DNA of 64,000 bases from Bradyrhizobium centrolobii (GCF_001641635.1 NZ_LUUB01000120.1:1-64000), one strand, 5' to 3'; numbered from the stretch's first letter, positions 44,776 to 53,550 are shown. Made by a program: numbers and translations. Notes: generated by a model from the letters alone, not told the origin.

Positions 44776-46008
44776 ATGAGTATCACGCGTCGCAGTTTCG
44801 TTGGTGCTGGTCTTGCGGCAACGCTGGCGCCGCACCTCGCTCGGGCACAGTCTGACAAGACCATCCGGATTGGCGTAATCACCGATATGTCGGGCATCTA
44901 TCGTGACGTGTCGGGACCGACGACCGTCGCGTGCGCGCAGCAGGCGGCGGCGGAATTCATGGATGCCAATCCATCCATCAAGGTGGAGATCCTGGTTGCC
45001 GATCATCAGAACAAGGCTGACGTTGGGCTCGCGATCATCCGCAAATGGTTCGATCAGGACGGCGTCGACGTCATCGAGAATGTCGGCAACAGCTCGATCG
45101 CGCTCGGCGCGAAATACCTGATCGAGGACAAGAACAAGGTCGCGTTGATCACCACGGCGGGCTCTTCGGACCTCACCGGCAAGAGCTGTAGCTCGAACCT
45201 CGTGCATTGGTCGTGGGACTCCTGGTGCCTTGCGCATTCGACGGCGACCTCGCTGGTGCGCACCGGTGGTGCCAAATGGTTCTTTCTGACCGCTGACTAC
45301 GCCTTCGGGCACGCCGCCGAGGCGGATGCTGCGAAATTCGTCAAGGCGGCCGGCGGTCAGGTGCTCGGTTCGGTGCGTTACCCCTTCGGCTCAACCTCGG
45401 ACTTCTCCTCGTTCCTGCTCCAGGCGCAGTCGAGCGGAGCGAACGTTATTGCTTTCGCAAATTCCGGTAACGAGTTGATCAACTGCCTGAAACAGGCCCA
45501 GGAGTTCGGCCTGGACCGTGGCGGCACGCGCATGGCGGCCTTGGTCGGCTATGTCACCGACGTTATCGGCATGGGCCTCCCAACGGCAAAAGGCCTTTCG
45601 CTGACCGAGACCTTCTACTGGGACCTCAACGAGCGAACGCGCGCCTTCATGAACCGGGTGAAGCCGCGCCTTGCGGCCAATGTCTATCCCAACATGAGTC
45701 AGGCGGGCGACTACGCCTGCGTGCTGCATTACCTCAAGGCGGTCAAGGAGCTCGGCGTCGATCGCGCCAAGCGGAACGGGCGTGAGGTGGTCGAGCTGAT
45801 GAAGAAGATGCCGACAGAGGATGATTGTTTCGGTCAGGGTATGATCCGTGCCGACGGACGCAAGATCCACCCAGCCTACCTGTTCGAGGTGAAGAAGCCC
45901 GAGGAGAGCAAGCTGACCGGCGACGTCTACAAGCTCGTCTCGACGCTGAGCGCAGCGGAAGCGTTCCGGCCGCTCGACGAAGGCAGTTGTGGTCTGGTGC
46001 GCAGCTAA
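44776..46008 (+). CDS. ABC transporter substrate-binding protein (2), without its own permease
   Basis: A 410-aa type I periplasmic binding protein with a Tat-type signal (ITRRSFVGAGLAATLAPHLA). The mature part starts KTIRIGVITDMSGIYRDVSG and has VNGNS-like IENVGNSSIALGAKYL and DYAFGHAAEADAAKFV. The start has GAGGGAGAAG ahead. No permease or ATPase lies in this operon. It may deliver its ligand to the transporter at 33324-36720. Confidence 0.88.
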   Translation: MSITRRSFVGAGLAATLAPHLARAQSDKTIRIGVITDMSGIYRDVSGPTTVACAQQAAAEFMDANPSIKVEILVADHQNKADVGLAIIRKWFDQDGVDVIENVGNSSIALGAKYLIEDKNKVALITTAGSSDLTGKSCSSNLVHWSWDSWCLAHSTATSLVRTGGAKWFFLTADYAFGHAAEADAAKFVKAAGGQVLGSVRYPFGSTSDFSSFLLQAQSSGANVIAFANSGNELINCLKQAQEFGLDRGGTRMAALVGYVTDVIGMGLPTAKGLSLTETFYWDLNERTRAFMNRVKPRLAANVYPNMSQAGDYACVLHYLKAVKELGVDRAKRNGREVVELMKKMPTEDDCFGQGMIRADGRKIHPAYLFEVKKPEESKLTGDVYKLVSTLSAAEAFRPLDEGSCGLVRS

Positions 46009-46035
46009 GCGCACCAGGTCCAGGGAGATTATCTC

Positions 46036-46374
46036 ATGACCGAACAGGCCATCGTCGACCTGCGCGTCTACACCATCCGCCTGCGGAAGATGGCGGAGTT
46101 CATCGATGTGTTCGACCGGCTCGCGATGCCAGTGCAGCTCCGCTATCTGGGTCGGCCACTCGGAATGTTTACGAGCGCGGTCGGACCGTTGAACCAGATC
46201 GTGCATCTCTGGGGCTTCCCCGACATGGGCGAGTTCGAGCGCCGTCATGCCGCGCGCGACAAGGATCCGGACTGGCCGGCCTATCTGAAGGCATCCGAAC
46301 ATCTCATCACCGCCCAGGAGAACCGGCTGATCCGCAGGATTGAACTGCCGTCGCTCGTCGGCGTGCCCGCCTGA
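46036..46374 (+). CDS. NIPSNAP-family protein, single domain
   Basis: A 112-aa protein: VDLRVYTIRLRKMAEFIDVF, RYLGRPLGMFTSAVGPLNQI and VHLWGFPDMGEFERRH are NIPSNAP features. It is 27 bp after the binding-protein gene and 36 bp before an SDR gene. The function of the family is unknown; recurrent presence with flavoproteins and SDRs suggests a helper or isomerase role. Confidence 0.85.
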   Translation: MTEQAIVDLRVYTIRLRKMAEFIDVFDRLAMPVQLRYLGRPLGMFTSAVGPLNQIVHLWGFPDMGEFERRHAARDKDPDWPAYLKASEHLITAQENRLIRRIELPSLVGVPA

Positions 46375-46410
46375 CGAGCAAGCGACCTCTCTCAACTCCA
46401 GGATCTTCGC

Positions 46411-47205
46411 ATGACATGGATCGATCTCACCGCAAAGGTCGCGGTCGTCACGGGCGGCGGTGCCGGCATCGGGCGGGGAATCGCGCTCAGCCTTGCGGCT
46501 GTGGGCGCGAATGTGGTGGTGCTCGACCGCGACGAGGCGGGTGCATCTGTAGCGGCGGAAATTCGTGCGGTTGGCGGACGCGCAGAGTTCTTCGTGTGCG
46601 ATGTCGACAGCGATGACGGTGTCGCGCGCGCCGCCGGGCAGGTGAGGATCGAGGTCGGTCCTGCCGACATTCTCGTCAACAATGCCGGTACGATGCTATC
46701 AGGTGGTCTCGATACTGTGAGCATGACGGATTGGGACAGAGTTCTATCGCTCAATCTGACCGGCTATCTGCGTTGCGCACGGGCGTTTGGCGAACCGATG
46801 CTGGCGCGGCAGGCGGGCGCCATCGTTCACGTGGCCTCGATCGCGGCCTCGTTTCCGCAGGGTCACAGTGGCGCCTACAGCGTCAGCAAAGCGGGCGTCG
46901 TCATGCTCTCCCGTCAACTTGCAACGGAATGGGGGCCGCGCGGCGTGCGCAGCAACGTCGTCAGTCCGGGCATGATCCGCACGCCAATGACCGAAGCCAT
47001 CTATCAGACGCCGGGCGTCGAGGCGGCGCGGCAAAGGCTCGTGCCAGCGCGGCGGATCGGGCGGCCCGACGACATTGCCGATGCTGTGGTGTTCCTTGCG
47101 AGCGAACGAGCAAGCTACGTCACCGGTGAGGAGATCATCGTTGATGGCGGCTTTACCAGGACCATCATGGGCATCGTTCCGCGTCCGGGCTTCGAGGACA
47201 ACTGA
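46411..47205 (+). CDS. SDR-family oxidoreductase
   Basis: A 264-aa classical SDR: VTGGGAGIGRGIALSLA, ILVNNAGTM, catalytic Ser in VHVASIAASF and YSVSK. It ends YVTGEEIIVDGGF. The start follows CTCCAGGATC, a weak ribosome site. It is fourth in the plus-strand operon led by flavoprotein 3. Probable role: alcohol/ketone oxidation of a pathway intermediate. Confidence 0.87.
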   Translation: MTWIDLTAKVAVVTGGGAGIGRGIALSLAAVGANVVVLDRDEAGASVAAEIRAVGGRAEFFVCDVDSDDGVARAAGQVRIEVGPADILVNNAGTMLSGGLDTVSMTDWDRVLSLNLTGYLRCARAFGEPMLARQAGAIVHVASIAASFPQGHSGAYSVSKAGVVMLSRQLATEWGPRGVRSNVVSPGMIRTPMTEAIYQTPGVEAARQRLVPARRIGRPDDIADAVVFLASERASYVTGEEIIVDGGFTRTIMGIVPRPGFEDN

Positions 47206-47247
47206 ATTTCGCGCAGAGGCAAGGTTGCGAATCTAGGGAGCGGTGCA

Positions 47248-47991
47248 ATGCTGCTGGAAGGAAAGATTGCGGTCGTCACCGGCGGCGCCTCCGGGATTGG
47301 CGCGGCGATCGCGCGCCTGTTCGTTGTCGAGGGGGCGAAGATCGTGATCGGCGATCTCGCCGAAAGCGGCGCGGAGCTTGCGGCCGAGCTTGCTGCCGGC
47401 GGCTTTGAGGCGGCATTTCAACGAGTCGACGTCACCGATGAGGCCGAGGTGGCAGCTCTGATGCAGGTCGCAGTGGCCCGCTTCGGCCGGCTCGACATTC
47501 TCGTCGCCAATGCCGGCATTCCCGAGCGCAAGTCGCCGATCCACGAGCTCGATCTTGCCGATTGGCGCCGCGTGATCGATGTCGATCTCACCGGCGTCGC
47601 GCTCTGCAACAAGTTCGCCGCCGGCGCGATGCTGGCAACGGGCGGTGGGGCGATCGTTAACATGGCCTCGATCCTCGCCCATGTTGGCCAGGAGAACAGC
47701 AATGCCTATTCGGCGGCGAAGGCTGCCGTCGTCAATCTCACCCGTTCCGTCGCGCTGACCTACGCGCAACGCGGCATCCGGGCCAATTGCGTTTCGCCGG
47801 GCTACGTCGATACGCCGCTCCTGGCCAAGCTTCCCGAGGCGACCCGCGAAGCGATGCTGGTGCGTCAGCCGGTCGGAAGACTGGCCCGCCCCGACGAGAT
47901 CGCAGAGGTCGTTGCCTTTCTCGCAAGTGATAAGGCTTCGATTATCACCGGTGCATGCATCAATGCCGACGGGGGCTACACGGCGATCTAG
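47248..47991 (+). CDS. SDR-family oxidoreductase
   Basis: A 247-aa classical SDR: VTGGASGIGAAIARLF, ILVANAGIPER, catalytic Ser in VNMASILAHVG and YSAAK. It ends SIITGACINADGGYTAI. The start at 47248 has AGGGAGCGG ahead. It is the last gene of the cluster; repeat copy B starts 76 bp after its stop. Confidence 0.88.
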   Translation: MLLEGKIAVVTGGASGIGAAIARLFVVEGAKIVIGDLAESGAELAAELAAGGFEAAFQRVDVTDEAEVAALMQVAVARFGRLDILVANAGIPERKSPIHELDLADWRRVIDVDLTGVALCNKFAAGAMLATGGGAIVNMASILAHVGQENSNAYSAAKAAVVNLTRSVALTYAQRGIRANCVSPGYVDTPLLAKLPEATREAMLVRQPVGRLARPDEIAEVVAFLASDKASIITGACINADGGYTAI

Positions 47992-48067
47992 TTTGTTCAT
48001 TTGCGCCACAGAATGGACGACGTCTGCTCCCTCTGGTTCTTGCTGGCCCAAATTGGCTCAAATTGGT

Positions 48068-48158
48068 CCATGATGGATTGGAGCGAGAGTTAAAATCTTT
48101 CAATTGGTTAGAAGGTAGCGTGTGCACGACGTGTGCACCGGGAGATCAAGAAAAATCT
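48068..48158 (+). repeat. 91-bp dispersed repeat, copy B
   Basis: This matches 18927-19017 without gaps at about 80 percent identity, in direct orientation, 29.1 kb away. The core GTGTGCACGACGTGTGCACC is nearly identical. The two copies enclose exactly the catabolic gene cluster. Neither copy lies in or next to a tRNA gene. Confidence 0.8.
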
Positions 48159-48161
48159 ATG

Positions 48162-48437
48162 TCACCGGGAATCCGTTCTGCAAATCTTTATGTCGCGCCG
48201 AGCCGCGTAGTATTTTGCGAGTGCCAAGCTGGCGTCGGTGTTGGGAATGTCGAGGTCTTGCGTGAGCGTCGCGGCTGAAACATCGAGGTCGTGAATGTAG
48301 TTGTCGACGAAATGAAAGAAGTCGCGGACCTCCTCATAAGGGGTTGGTTCAGCGGTCAGACTACCGAGGTGACCGTCCAGGCTTGCAAGTTGCCTTGGCC
48401 TTCCGGTATCTGCGCTACGGGAGTGGCCTCAATCTTC
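48162..48437 (-). pseudogene. Open frame without a start codon, probable gene remnant
   Basis: From a TGA at about 48436 the minus strand stays open for some 90 codons to a TGA at 48162-48164. It reads PTPYEEVRDFFHFVDNYIHD, then LDVSAATLTQDLDIPNTDAS and LALAKYYAARRDIKICRTD. Composition looks protein-coding, but there is no ATG, GTG or TTG in frame. I do not recognise the family. Its 3' end touches repeat copy B, so it may be a gene cut off when the island arrived. Confidence 0.45.
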
Positions 48438-48476
48438 TCGAAACGCTTTTGCCGAGTACGTCCGTCTTGCGTGGAT

Positions 48477-51083
48477 TCAACCGCACAACATGCGCTGGAG
48501 AATAAATGGCAAGATGCCGCCGGCTCGTAGCGTGTCACATTCCAGGTTAGTTTCGATTGCCGCGGTCGCCTCAAATGCGCAGAGTTCTCTATCATGGCGC
48601 AGAATGCGAATATCAACTGCTGCGCGTGGTGCAATCGCCTCTGGTGGAGCAGTGACATGGATAATGTCGTCCGACAGCAGCCCGAGAGTCGGAATCCGAC
48701 GATCAGTCGGAAGCCGTAAGGGAAGGACGCCCATGCCGATCAAATTAGATCGGTGGATCCGCTCGAAGCTCGTCGCGAGCACGGCGCGCGCACCAAGCAG
48801 CGCAACGCCCTTCGCCGCCCAGTCGCGTGACGAGCCCATGCCATAGCGCTCGCCGGCCAAGATGACGACTGGGCGCTGCTGCTTCGCATAGTGCGCAGCA
48901 GCAAGCCGCAGTGAGAGCCGTTCGCCAGAGCCTGCGAGGATGGTGTGGCCCGGTGGCAGGTCGGGCGCGAGCAAATTGCGCACGCTTTTGTTGGTGAAGA
49001 GCCCGCGCAGCATCACCTCCCAGTTGCCACGGCGGGACGCGAAGACGTTGAGATCGTGCGGATCCTCGCCATGCCCAACAAGATAGCGCGCAGCTTCGCC
49101 ATTGGCCGCAATCGCGCCCGCAGGCGAGATGTGGTCGGTCGTGATGTCGTCGCCGAGCACCAGTAACGGTGTTGCGGCATAACATCCTAGGCGCGTGCCC
49201 TCGCCGAAACTCGCAAAGGGCGGACGACGGATATAGGTTGAGGCGTCATCCCAGGGAAACAGCGCCGTGCTTGGTGCCTCGAACGCGGCCCAGTCGGTGC
49301 TTGCTTCGGCGGCACCATAGGCACGGCCGTAATCGCTCGCCTTACGCGCGAGCGCCAGGGCCGCATCGATCTCGCGGCCGGTCGGCCAGAGATCGGCGAG
49401 GTGCACCTCGATGCCGGCTGCATTGCGCGCGATCGGCTCGCGCAGGATGTCGCGCGCGACGTCGCCTGCAAGTGCGAAGGCAACGACGAGCGGTGGAGAG
49501 GCGAGAAAGGCAAGCTCGATCTGCGAATGCACGCGGCCGGGGAAATTGCGATTGCCTGAGAGCACGGCGACGGGTGCCATTTTCATCTCGGCAAGTGCAC
49601 TGGCCATGCGTGGCGCCAGCGGCCCGGAATTGCCGATACAGGTCGTGCAGCCATAGCCGACGATGCCGAAGCCGAGCGCCTCGAGATCGTCGAGCAGGCC
49701 CGAGCGCCGCAGGTAACGTTCCGCCGTCGGCGAGCCTGGCGCGAGCGAGGTCTTCACCCAGGTGGGTGGCTTGAGGCCGAGCTGCCGCGCCTTGCGGGCA
49801 AGAAGTCCCGCGGCGATCAGCAGCCTTGGGTCGGAGGTGTTGGTGCAGCTCGTGACCGCGGCGATCGCGACTGCGCCGTCGGCCGGCGGATTTGCGCGAT
49901 CCGTCTCGACGTTTGCAGCGGAAGGATGCAGCGATAGCGCCTCGGCGGTCTTACCGGCCGCAATCCGGTCCTGCGGACGGCGCGGGCCGGCGAGGCTGAC
50001 CTCGACCGCATCGAGATCAATGCTGATGGTCTCGGTGTAGCGCGGCTCAGCCGCCGGATCGAACCAGAGTTTCTGGCGCCGCGCATAGGCCTCGACCAGC
50101 GCGATCTGCTCGCGCGAGCGGCCGGTTTCTCCGAGATAGTCGAGCGTGCGGCTGTCGATCGGGAAGTAGCCGGAGTTGGCGCCGAACTCTGGTGTCATGT
50201 TGGCGACGACGGCCCGATCGCCGGCCGAGAGCGACGACACGCCTGGCCCGAAGAATTCAACGAAGCGGTCCGCGAGATCGATTCCGCGCAGGCGCTCGGT
50301 GACGGTCAGCGCCAGATCGGTTGCGAGCACGCCCTCGCATAGTCGCCCCGTCAAGCGAACGCCGACGACATCAGGCACGCGCAGTGTCACGGGCATGCCG
50401 AACATCACGCTTTCGGCTTCCAGCCCGCCGACGCCCCAGGCGAGCACGCCGATCCCGTTGATCATGGGGGTGTGACTGTCCGTGCCGATCAGGGTGTCGG
50501 GCGCGGCCCAATTCTCGCCGGCACGGCCGAGCGTGGTCACGACGCTTGCAAGCCGCTCGAGATTCAGCGTGTGCATAATGCCGGTGCCGGGCGGGTGCAC
50601 GCGCACACCGTCAAGTGCCTGGCTCGCCCATTTCATGAAGCGGTAGCGCTCGCCATTGCGCGTGAGCTCATGTGCCATGTTGCGCGCCATCGCGTCAGGT
50701 TGCGCAAACACATCGACGCCGAGCGAGTGGTCTGTCGAGACGTCGACCGGCAGGACCGGACTAAGGCGGTTCGGATCGCCGCCGGCTTCAGCGAGCGAGG
50801 CGCGCAAGCCCGCGATATCGACCAGCGCCGGGCCGCAGGTCGTGTCGTGCATGAGAACGCGCGAAGGCTGGAACGCGATTTCGCTGTCACTGCGTCCATC
50901 GGCGAGCCAGCCGAGGATGGCCGCAACCGAGGCGTCGCGATCCGTGCCGCCGATGCGCAGCACGTTTTCGAGCAGGATGCGAAGAATCACGGGTAGGCGA
51001 GGGAGGTCATCGCCCGCCGTGGCCGCGATGTCGGCGATGCGATAGGTCTGCGATCCGCTGGCAAGCGTTGCGAAGTCAGTCAT
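48477..51083 (-). CDS. Aconitase-family hydratase
   Basis: An 868-aa [4Fe-4S] hydro-lyase. Cluster ligands Cys413 (SCTNTS), Cys479 and Cys482 (GCTTCIGNSG) are intact. DTLIGTDSHTPMINGIGVLA and the swivel-domain GERYGMGSSRDWAAKG are clear. It is shorter than housekeeping AcnA (about 900 aa) and shows differences such as IMHTLNLERLA and ANSGYFP. It is therefore probably a paralogue acting on citrate, 2-methylcitrate or another tricarboxylate. It is co-directional with the MFS carrier gene 21 bp upstream. Confidence 0.85.
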   Translation of the reverse strand: MTDFATLASGSQTYRIADIAATAGDDLPRLPVILRILLENVLRIGGTDRDASVAAILGWLADGRSDSEIAFQPSRVLMHDTTCGPALVDIAGLRASLAEAGGDPNRLSPVLPVDVSTDHSLGVDVFAQPDAMARNMAHELTRNGERYRFMKWASQALDGVRVHPPGTGIMHTLNLERLASVVTTLGRAGENWAAPDTLIGTDSHTPMINGIGVLAWGVGGLEAESVMFGMPVTLRVPDVVGVRLTGRLCEGVLATDLALTVTERLRGIDLADRFVEFFGPGVSSLSAGDRAVVANMTPEFGANSGYFPIDSRTLDYLGETGRSREQIALVEAYARRQKLWFDPAAEPRYTETISIDLDAVEVSLAGPRRPQDRIAAGKTAEALSLHPSAANVETDRANPPADGAVAIAAVTSCTNTSDPRLLIAAGLLARKARQLGLKPPTWVKTSLAPGSPTAERYLRRSGLLDDLEALGFGIVGYGCTTCIGNSGPLAPRMASALAEMKMAPVAVLSGNRNFPGRVHSQIELAFLASPPLVVAFALAGDVARDILREPIARNAAGIEVHLADLWPTGREIDAALALARKASDYGRAYGAAEASTDWAAFEAPSTALFPWDDASTYIRRPPFASFGEGTRLGCYAATPLLVLGDDITTDHISPAGAIAANGEAARYLVGHGEDPHDLNVFASRRGNWEVMLRGLFTNKSVRNLLAPDLPPGHTILAGSGERLSLRLAAAHYAKQQRPVVILAGERYGMGSSRDWAAKGVALLGARAVLATSFERIHRSNLIGMGVLPLRLPTDRRIPTLGLLSDDIIHVTAPPEAIAPRAAVDIRILRHDRELCAFEATAAIETNLECDTLRAGGILPFILQRMLCG

Positions 51084-51104
51084 TTCTCGATCCTGCCTAC
51101 CCGA

Positions 51105-52424
51105 TCAGGCGTGTTGCTCGGCGGTCTCTGTCTGCGCATCGTCCGCGTTCTCCATTCGGGCGAACCAGGTCATCAGGAATGCCGCGAACAGCAATCCGCT
51201 GAGGAACAGCAGGCCGCCATAGGTGCTGCCGGTCCAGTCCTTGATGGCGCCGATTGCGTAGGGGCCGGCGAAGCCGCCGAGATTGCCGATCGAGTTGATG
51301 GCCGCAATCGACACCGCCGCGGTCGAGCGCGTCAGGAACAGGCCGGGCAGCGACCAGAACGGCGATTTGAAAGCGTAGATGCCGGCCAGCGACAACGAGA
51401 TCAGCGTCATCGCAATCGCCGGCTGCACCATGAGGCCGGTGAGCCCGAGCGCAACGGCGCCCCAGAGCAGCGGGATGGCTGAATGCTTCTGCCGCTCGCC
51501 GGTACGGTCGGAGTTGCGCGACCATAGCACCATCACCAGTGTGGCGAACGCGTAAGGAAGCATCGCGACGAGGCCGATCTCGAAATTCGTCAGCGAGGAG
51601 GAGAGGCCCTTGATGATCTGGGGCATCCACATTCCGATCCCGAGATTGCCGACTTGGTAGATGAAATAGATCAGCGACAGGAACAGGACTTTCGGGTTCG
51701 TGATCGCGGCGATGACGCCGAGGTGCTGCACGTTGCGCCGGCCGGCGTGGTCCTTGCGCAGCTCCTCGGTGAGCCAGCCGCGTTCTTGCTGCGTGAGCCA
51801 TTTCGCCTGCTCGGGGCGGTCGGTCATAATGAAATAATTGACGATGCCGGCTACGATGGCCGGACCGCCTTCGAGCAGCAGCATCCAGCGCCAGCCGCTG
51901 AGGCCGAAGCCGGCGACGTGGTCCATGATCCAGGTGCTCAAGGGGGCGCCGATCAGATAGGACACGGGAATGGCCGCTGTGAACAGCGCCACCGTCGTGG
52001 CCTGCTCCTTGGCGCGGAACCAGTAGGTCAGATAGATGATGATGCCGGGAAAGAAGCCGGCTTCGGCGACGCCGAGCAGGAAGCGCAGGATATAGAGCTG
52101 CATTGCGGTCTGCACGAAGGCGCTCGCGGTCGCCACGACGCCCCAGCTGATTAGGATGCGCGAGATCCAGATCCGTGCGCCGTATTTGTTGAGCGCGACA
52201 TTGCTTGGGACCTCGAACAGGAAATAGCCGATGAAGAAGATCCCGGCAGCAAAGCCGAAGGCCTCGCTCGACAGCGCGAGCTCCTTGTTCATCTGAAGCG
52301 CGGCGTAGCCGATATTGGCGCGATCGAGATAGGAGATGACGTAAAGGCCGAAGCAATAGGGCACGATGCGCCAGGACACCTTGCGCATGGTGGATTGCTC
52401 GATGGTCGCTGCGGTGGCGGACAT
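51105..52424 (-). CDS. MFS transporter, anion:cation symporter (ACS) type
   Basis: A 439-aa, 12-helix carrier: VISYLDRANIGYAALQMNKE, GYFLFEVPSNVALNKYGAR and LLGVAEAGFFPGIIIYLTYW are hallmarks of the ACS family that moves tartrate, phthalate, hexuronates and other organic anions. The start at 52424 lies 80 bp from a palindrome. It forms an operon with the aconitase, so a tri- or hydroxycarboxylate is a likely substrate. The large frame on the same strand (51097-52509) is a shadow. Confidence 0.9.
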   Translation of the reverse strand: MSATAATIEQSTMRKVSWRIVPYCFGLYVISYLDRANIGYAALQMNKELALSSEAFGFAAGIFFIGYFLFEVPSNVALNKYGARIWISRILISWGVVATASAFVQTAMQLYILRFLLGVAEAGFFPGIIIYLTYWFRAKEQATTVALFTAAIPVSYLIGAPLSTWIMDHVAGFGLSGWRWMLLLEGGPAIVAGIVNYFIMTDRPEQAKWLTQQERGWLTEELRKDHAGRRNVQHLGVIAAITNPKVLFLSLIYFIYQVGNLGIGMWMPQIIKGLSSSLTNFEIGLVAMLPYAFATLVMVLWSRNSDRTGERQKHSAIPLLWGAVALGLTGLMVQPAIAMTLISLSLAGIYAFKSPFWSLPGLFLTRSTAAVSIAAINSIGNLGGFAGPYAIGAIKDWTGSTYGGLLFLSGLLFAAFLMTWFARMENADDAQTETAEQHA

Positions 52425-52505
52425 GGGCGTTGCCTGGTTGCGTTTCCTCGGGGCTTTCGGGCAACGCCAACCTTCCCCGCAGGCGGGCGCCTTGCAGGCA
52501 TATAT

Positions 52506-52526
52506 GCATTTTATAAAGTAAAATGC
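52506..52526. promoter_or_regulatory. GntR-type operator upstream of the MFS-aconitase operon
   Basis: GCATTTTA-TAAAG-TAAAATGC is a perfect inverted repeat with 8-bp arms and a 5-bp spacer, sitting between the GntR stop and the MFS start. The TTTTA-N5-TAAAA core recurs at 53536-53550. It is the likely site of the adjacent GntR regulator. Confidence 0.65.
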
Positions 52527-52550
52527 AATAAGTTTGATGTCAGGTCGGTC

Positions 52551-53432
52551 TCAGACCTTCGGGACCTTGATCAGGCCGGCGCCCTCGATGTGGACGCGGA
52601 GGAAATCAGAGGCCTCCTGGCGCAGGCCTTTTTCCAGCAATGTCAGGATGTTGATGTGCTCGCGGCACTGGATGGGCAGGCGGCTGCGATCCACCGTGAT
52701 GCGGTACTCCACTAACCGGCGCAGCCGGTTCACGCGCTTCAGCGCATCGAGAAAGAACGGATTGCGACCGCAGCCGACCAGCATCTCGTGAAACTCGGCG
52801 TTGGCGGCAAAAATCTCTGAGCGCGACGCCCGCTTGTAGCCGCCGTCCAGCAGCCATTGCTGCTGCTCGCGCGCGGCCGCGAACGCCGTGCGGTCGATCT
52901 CGAAGCCCGGCAGCAACAAGGCTTGTGGTTCCAGCGCGACCCGCAGCTGATAGCCCTGCTGATAGCTCTCGCGTGAGGTGAGCAGCGGGCCGAACGCCCA
53001 GCCGTTGCCCGGCAGGCGCTCGATCCAGCCTTCTTCAGCGATTTTGGTGAGAATCTTCAGAAGGCGCGTCCGCGATAGGCCGTAGCGGCGCATCAGCTCG
53101 TTCTCGCTAACCTTGTCCGGAAGCTTTTCTGCGAGGCGGTCCTCGGCGATCGCGAAGTACCATTCGTCCTCGCTCTCCGGCTCGGCGTCTCCGGCGTCCG
53201 GGCCGGGAAGCTCGGCGGCGCTCTTCACCAGGAAGAAGCCGCGATTGGGTTCGGAGCGGACAATATTCATGTCTTCGAGGATTTGCAGCGCAGCGTTGAT
53301 CGGCGCGCGCGATACCCGAAGCGCGTCGGCCAGCGCCTGGCTCGGCAGGTGCTGCTCGGCCTGCAAGCCGTTTGCCCGGATGTAGTCGATGATCCGCGCG
53401 GACATCTGGGTCGCGAGATTGGGACGTGGCAT
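52551..53432 (-). CDS. GntR-family regulator with an extra winged-helix segment
   Basis: A 293-aa FCD-type regulator. It has an N-terminal GntR wHTH (residues 1-70, ADALRVSRAPINAALQILED), an acidic linker (PGPDAGDAEPESEDEW), then a second winged-helix-like region (95-150, KVSENELMRRYGLSRTRLLK). The FCD effector domain ends the protein (LRVALEPQALLLP, FHEMLVGCGRNPFF). Ordinary FCD regulators are 220-240 aa with one wHTH. It lies upstream of the MFS-aconitase operon and is divergent from the lactonase. Confidence 0.85.
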   Translation of the reverse strand: MPRPNLATQMSARIIDYIRANGLQAEQHLPSQALADALRVSRAPINAALQILEDMNIVRSEPNRGFFLVKSAAELPGPDAGDAEPESEDEWYFAIAEDRLAEKLPDKVSENELMRRYGLSRTRLLKILTKIAEEGWIERLPGNGWAFGPLLTSRESYQQGYQLRVALEPQALLLPGFEIDRTAFAAAREQQQWLLDGGYKRASRSEIFAANAEFHEMLVGCGRNPFFLDALKRVNRLRRLVEYRITVDRSRLPIQCREHINILTLLEKGLRQEASDFLRVHIEGAGLIKVPKV

Positions 53433-53535
53433 GGGGACGACTCGCGTTGGTCTTGATCTAAGGAGGTGTCGCGCACCGGCGTGAGCGGCACAAGCGCTTC
53501 GCGTCGGCAGTTCTTGCCCTTCGAGTATAATTGTG

Positions 53536-53550
53536 TTTTAAATAATAAAA
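53536..53550. promoter_or_regulatory. Second GntR-type site, gntR-lactonase gap
   Basis: TTTTA-AATAA-TAAAA repeats the core architecture of the 52506-52526 palindrome, 104 bp from the GntR start and 20 bp from the lactonase start. It probably governs both divergent genes. Confidence 0.5.

Noticed and set aside
51097..52509. A 470-codon minus-strand frame overlapping the MFS gene
   Set aside because: Arg/His-rich, no membrane helices; the overlapping frame encodes a proper 12-helix carrier.
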